Assembly (NCBI GenBank): GCA_026770585.1
Contig: MU647480.1
Location: forward strand, 60,947-74,573
DNA: 13,627 nt
Direction: 5' to 3'
DNA from: Baffinella frigidus
Lineage: Eukaryota; Cryptophyceae; Cryptomonadales; Baffinellaceae
Shown: in pieces, positions 12,205 through 13,627 of the stretch
How positions within the stretch are numbered: position 1 is the stretch's first letter
How the letters are laid out: each line of letters begins with the position of its first letter
Program-made: the position numbers and the translations under genes
Notes under the pieces: generated by a model
Told to the model about the DNA's origin: nothing
What the model saw: the letters and a program-made list of their open reading frames with translations, nothing else
Database searches by the model: none

Positions 12205-12495
12205 TAAACCCTAAACCCTAAATCCTAAACCCTAAATCCCTAAACCTTAAACCCTAAACCCTACACCCTAAACCCGAACCCCCAAACCCTAAACCCTAAA
12301 CCCTAAACCCTAAACCCTAAAACCTACACCCTCAAACAGGGTTCGACGACCGAAAGCCGCAGAGCTGGTCTTCGCAAGACTGGAACGGCTACCCTAAACC
12401 CTACGCCTCAACCCCTCAACCATAAACCCTCAACCCCGAGCTGCAAGCGCTGAAACAGGGTTCCAAATCCTAAACCCTAAACCCTAAACTCTCAG
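12205..12495 (+). repeat. CCCTAAA arrays with two embedded exon 5 fragments
   Basis: The least decayed telomere-like stretch of the window: about six exact CCCTAAA units at 12285-12320. The array restarts after each exon 5 fragment, and both fragments are entered through CAG at the end of an array (CTCAAACAG|GG, AACTCTCAG|GG). Confidence 0.88.
12340..12390 (+). pseudogene. Partial copy of cyclin exon 5 (5' part), first
   Basis: CAG|GGTTCGACGACCGAAAGCC to CTGGAACGGCT, matching the first 51 bases of exon 5 with one base change (AAC to GAC). CCCTAAACCC follows directly, so there is no donor. Confidence 0.7.
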
Positions 12496-12556
12496 GGTTC
12501 AACGGCCGAAAGCCGCAGAGCTGGCCTTCGCAAGACTGGAACGGCTTCCTCTCGTA
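12496..12556 (+). pseudogene. Partial copy of cyclin exon 5 (5' part), second
   Basis: CAG|GGTTCAACGGCCGAAAGCC to CGGCTTCCTCTCGTATC, matching the first 60 bases or so of exon 5 with a few changes, then diverging. The following 150 bases (CTTGGATTATCGACTTG and on) are AT-rich and provide the pyrimidine-rich run before the full exon 5. Confidence 0.7.
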
Positions 12557-12712
12557 TCACCATACTAGACTTGGATTATCGACTTGAAACGTACCACATC
12601 CAGCTGTTAATCCATCTTTTATTTTTGAGCATCATATCCAGTTGTCAATTCCTTTTTTTATTTTTGACCGGAAGTATCCGTGCTTCATCTTTAACCCTAC
12701 ACTCTGTTCCAG

Positions 12713-12797
12713 GGTTCAACGACCGAAAGCCGCAGAGCTGGTCTTCGCAAGACTGGAACGGCTTCCTCCCGCATCCCTACCAGAACCTCTCGTGGCG
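12713..12797 (+). CDS. K/T-like cyclin, exon 5 (loop between helices 2 and 3)
   Basis: This 85-base exon gives GG, then FNDRKPQSWSSQDWNG and FLPHPYQNLSW, then CG. The acceptor CTCTGTTCCAG|GG follows a T-rich stretch; the donor is TGGCG|GTACAC. It joins exon 4 (AAC G|GG) and exon 6 (CG|G TTC gives Arg-Phe) in phase. About 85% of codons end in G or C in this frame; the overlapping frame (AAELVFARLERL) has weak third-base bias and fits neither neighbour. The last part, HPYQNLSWR, aligns without gaps to HSFKQFPRY of cyclin K before the AC-LF-AGK helix. The first 17 residues have no counterpart there, so the loop is longer than usual. Partial copies lie at 12340, 12496 and 13001. Confidence 0.75.
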
Positions 12798-13155
12798 GTA
12801 CACCCTACACCCTCAGCCCTACACCCTAAGCCCTAAACCCAGAACCCACCACCGAGAACCCTCAACCCTCAACCCTGAGGATCTACCTGGAACGGGAGCT
12901 TGTGGATTGGAGAACCCCAGAACCCAGAACCCAGAACCCAGAACCCAGAACCCTAAGCTAAAAACCCTAAGCTAAAACCCCTAAGCTCAAACCCCTGAAG
13001 GCTTCCTCCCGCACCCCTACCAGAACCTCTCGTGGCGGTACACCCTAAACCCCAAGCCCTAAGCCCTAAACCCTCAACCCAGAACCCACCACCGAGAACC
13101 CTCAACCCTCAACCCTGAGGATCTACCTGGAACGGGAGCTTGTGGATTGGAGAAA
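12761..13155. repeat. Tandem duplication with 240-bp offset
   Basis: 12761-12915 is repeated at 13001-13155: the 3' part of exon 5 with its donor, a CCCTAAGCCC stretch, and then an identical run of over 70 bases containing CACCACCGAGAACCC and GATCTACCTGGAACGGGAGC. Between the copies lie CCCAGAA and AAGCTAAAACCC tandem units. Confidence 0.88.
13001..13037 (+). CDS. Short copy of cyclin exon 5, possible alternative exon
   Basis: CCTGAAG|GC TTC CTC CCG CAC CCC, then TACCAGAACCTCTCGTGGCG|GT. It reads FLPHPYQNLSW and keeps phase with exon 4 (G|GC, Gly) and exon 6 (CG|G, Arg). Use of this copy instead of 12713-12797 would give a loop 16 residues shorter and nearer the usual cyclin length. It cannot follow the long version in the same mRNA without a frame shift. 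CAT/CAC is the only difference, silent. Weak-looking acceptor. Confidence 0.5.
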
Positions 13156-13508
13156 CCCTGAACCCTAAACCCAAAACCCAGAATCCAGAACCCTGAACCC
13201 AAAACCCAGAATCCAGAACCCTGAACCCTGAACCCTGAACCAGGTGCGCCCCCTGATTCCCTAACCCCTAAACCCAAACTCTAAAGCTTAACCCTAAGCC
13301 CTAACCTCTCACCCCTAACCCCAAACCCTAAAACCTAAACCCTAAACCTTCAACCTGAACCCCTAACCCCAAACCTAACCCCAAACCCCAAACCCCAAAC
13401 CCCAAACCCCAAACCCCAAACCCTAAAAATCCACGCCCTAAAACCCTGAAACCTTGAACCACAAACCCTAAAGCCCTAAAACCCTCAACCCCAAACCCTA
13501 ACCCCGGC
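13156..13508 (+). repeat. Degenerate CCCTAAA/CCCAAAA array before cyclin exon 6
   Basis: CCCAGAA, CCCTGAA, CCCCAAA and CCCTAAA units, including about nine CCCCAAA units near 13375-13425. It ends in CCCTAACCCCGGCAG at the exon 6 acceptor. C-rich strand is sense. Confidence 0.88.
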
Positions 13509-13510
13509 AG

Positions 13511-13553
13511 GTTCGTGGCTGTGGCGTGCCTCTTCGTCGCAGGCAAGATCGAG
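13511..13553 (+). CDS. K/T-like cyclin, exon 6 (helix 3, CLFVAGKIE)
   Basis: This 43-base exon gives G, then FVAVACLFVAGKIE, between CCCCGGCAG|G and ATCGAG|GTCCTC. It is helix 3 of the cyclin box, the most recognisable segment of the gene: AC-LF-AGK-E is nearly the cyclin K/T wording, and the Lys of AGK is the residue cyclins use to contact the kinase. Twelve of 14 codons end in G or C. It ends phase 0; the next exon should begin with Glu and continue the box (family: EETPKK), but it lies beyond the window, since the remaining 74 bases are intron-like. C-type and L-type cyclins have LASK rather than LAGK, which is why I favour K/T. Confidence 0.85.
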
Positions 13554-13627
13554 GTCCTCAACCCTAAACTCCAAACCGACTTTTGATGGCCAAAAGTTGG
13601 CGCCCTCAAACGTTGTTTTGTTCGACT
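13554..13627. other. Start of the next cyclin intron
   Basis: GTCCTCAACCCTAAACTCC then sequence with a short inverted pair CAACTTTTGG/CCAAAAGTTG-like (13578-13602: GACTTTTGATGGCCAAAAGT). No exon seen. Confidence 0.5.

Noticed and set aside
12711-12836. Alternative frame of exon 5 reading AAELVFARLERLPPA
   Set aside because: It looks helical, but third-base G/C bias is weak, the phase fits neither exon 4 nor exon 6, and the frame GFNDRK...SWR joins both.
12882-12916. IYLERELVDW reading, reminiscent of a later cyclin helix
   Set aside because: It lies upstream of exon 6 whereas that helix should come after it, and it is only part of the identical 240-bp duplication; no convincing borders.
10768-13500. 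True chromosome end
   Set aside because: The CCCTAAA arrays are degenerate, interrupted by exons and elements, and occur in both orientations in the window; they are internal.

Overview
This is eukaryotic nuclear DNA. No open frame of bacterial gene size makes sense. GT-AG exons with strongly G/C-ending codons can be read. The rest is miniature inverted-repeat elements, tandem repeats and degenerate TTTAGGG/CCCTAAA telomere-like arrays. That telomere type is used by plants, green algae, chromerids and some other protists; a photosynthetic protist such as a prasinophyte green alga is my best guess, but the window does not settle it.

The main result is two split genes arranged head to head about 550 bp apart. 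Going left from 4506 (minus strand) is a gene for a SAM-domain protein. Exon 1 (4506-4320) carries the first half of the domain and exon 2 (1951-1866) the second half; they join in phase across a 2.37-kb intron. Going right from 5060 (plus strand) is a gene for a transcription-type (K/T-like) cyclin. Six tiny exons (5060-5116, 6989-7039, 9461-9522, 11309-11367, 12713-12797, 13511-13553) join in phase into 119 codons covering the first three helices of the cyclin box. Both genes run off the window.

The introns hold the unusual biology. Almost every exon after the first exists in two to four whole or partial copies. In both genes the telomere-like arrays sit directly upstream of 3' splice sites, always with the C-rich (CCCTAAA) strand as the sense strand. 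Two 5' splice sites (cyclin exons 2 and 3) are duplicated together with flanking sequence, and for exon 3 the repeat unit is 48 bp and keeps the frame open. The rest is packed with short palindromic elements of fixed length: 40 bp (nine copies), 161 bp (four full copies), 136 bp (two), about 211 bp (three), and 38-bp palindromes whose centres differ but stay self-complementary.

Layout: 1-1640 foldbacks and repeats downstream of SAM exon 2; 1643-2273 SAM exon 2 and two partial copies; 2290-4319 SAM intron 1; 4320-4506 SAM exon 1; 4507-5059 shared promoter region; 5060-13553 cyclin exons and introns; 13554-13627 start of the next cyclin intron.
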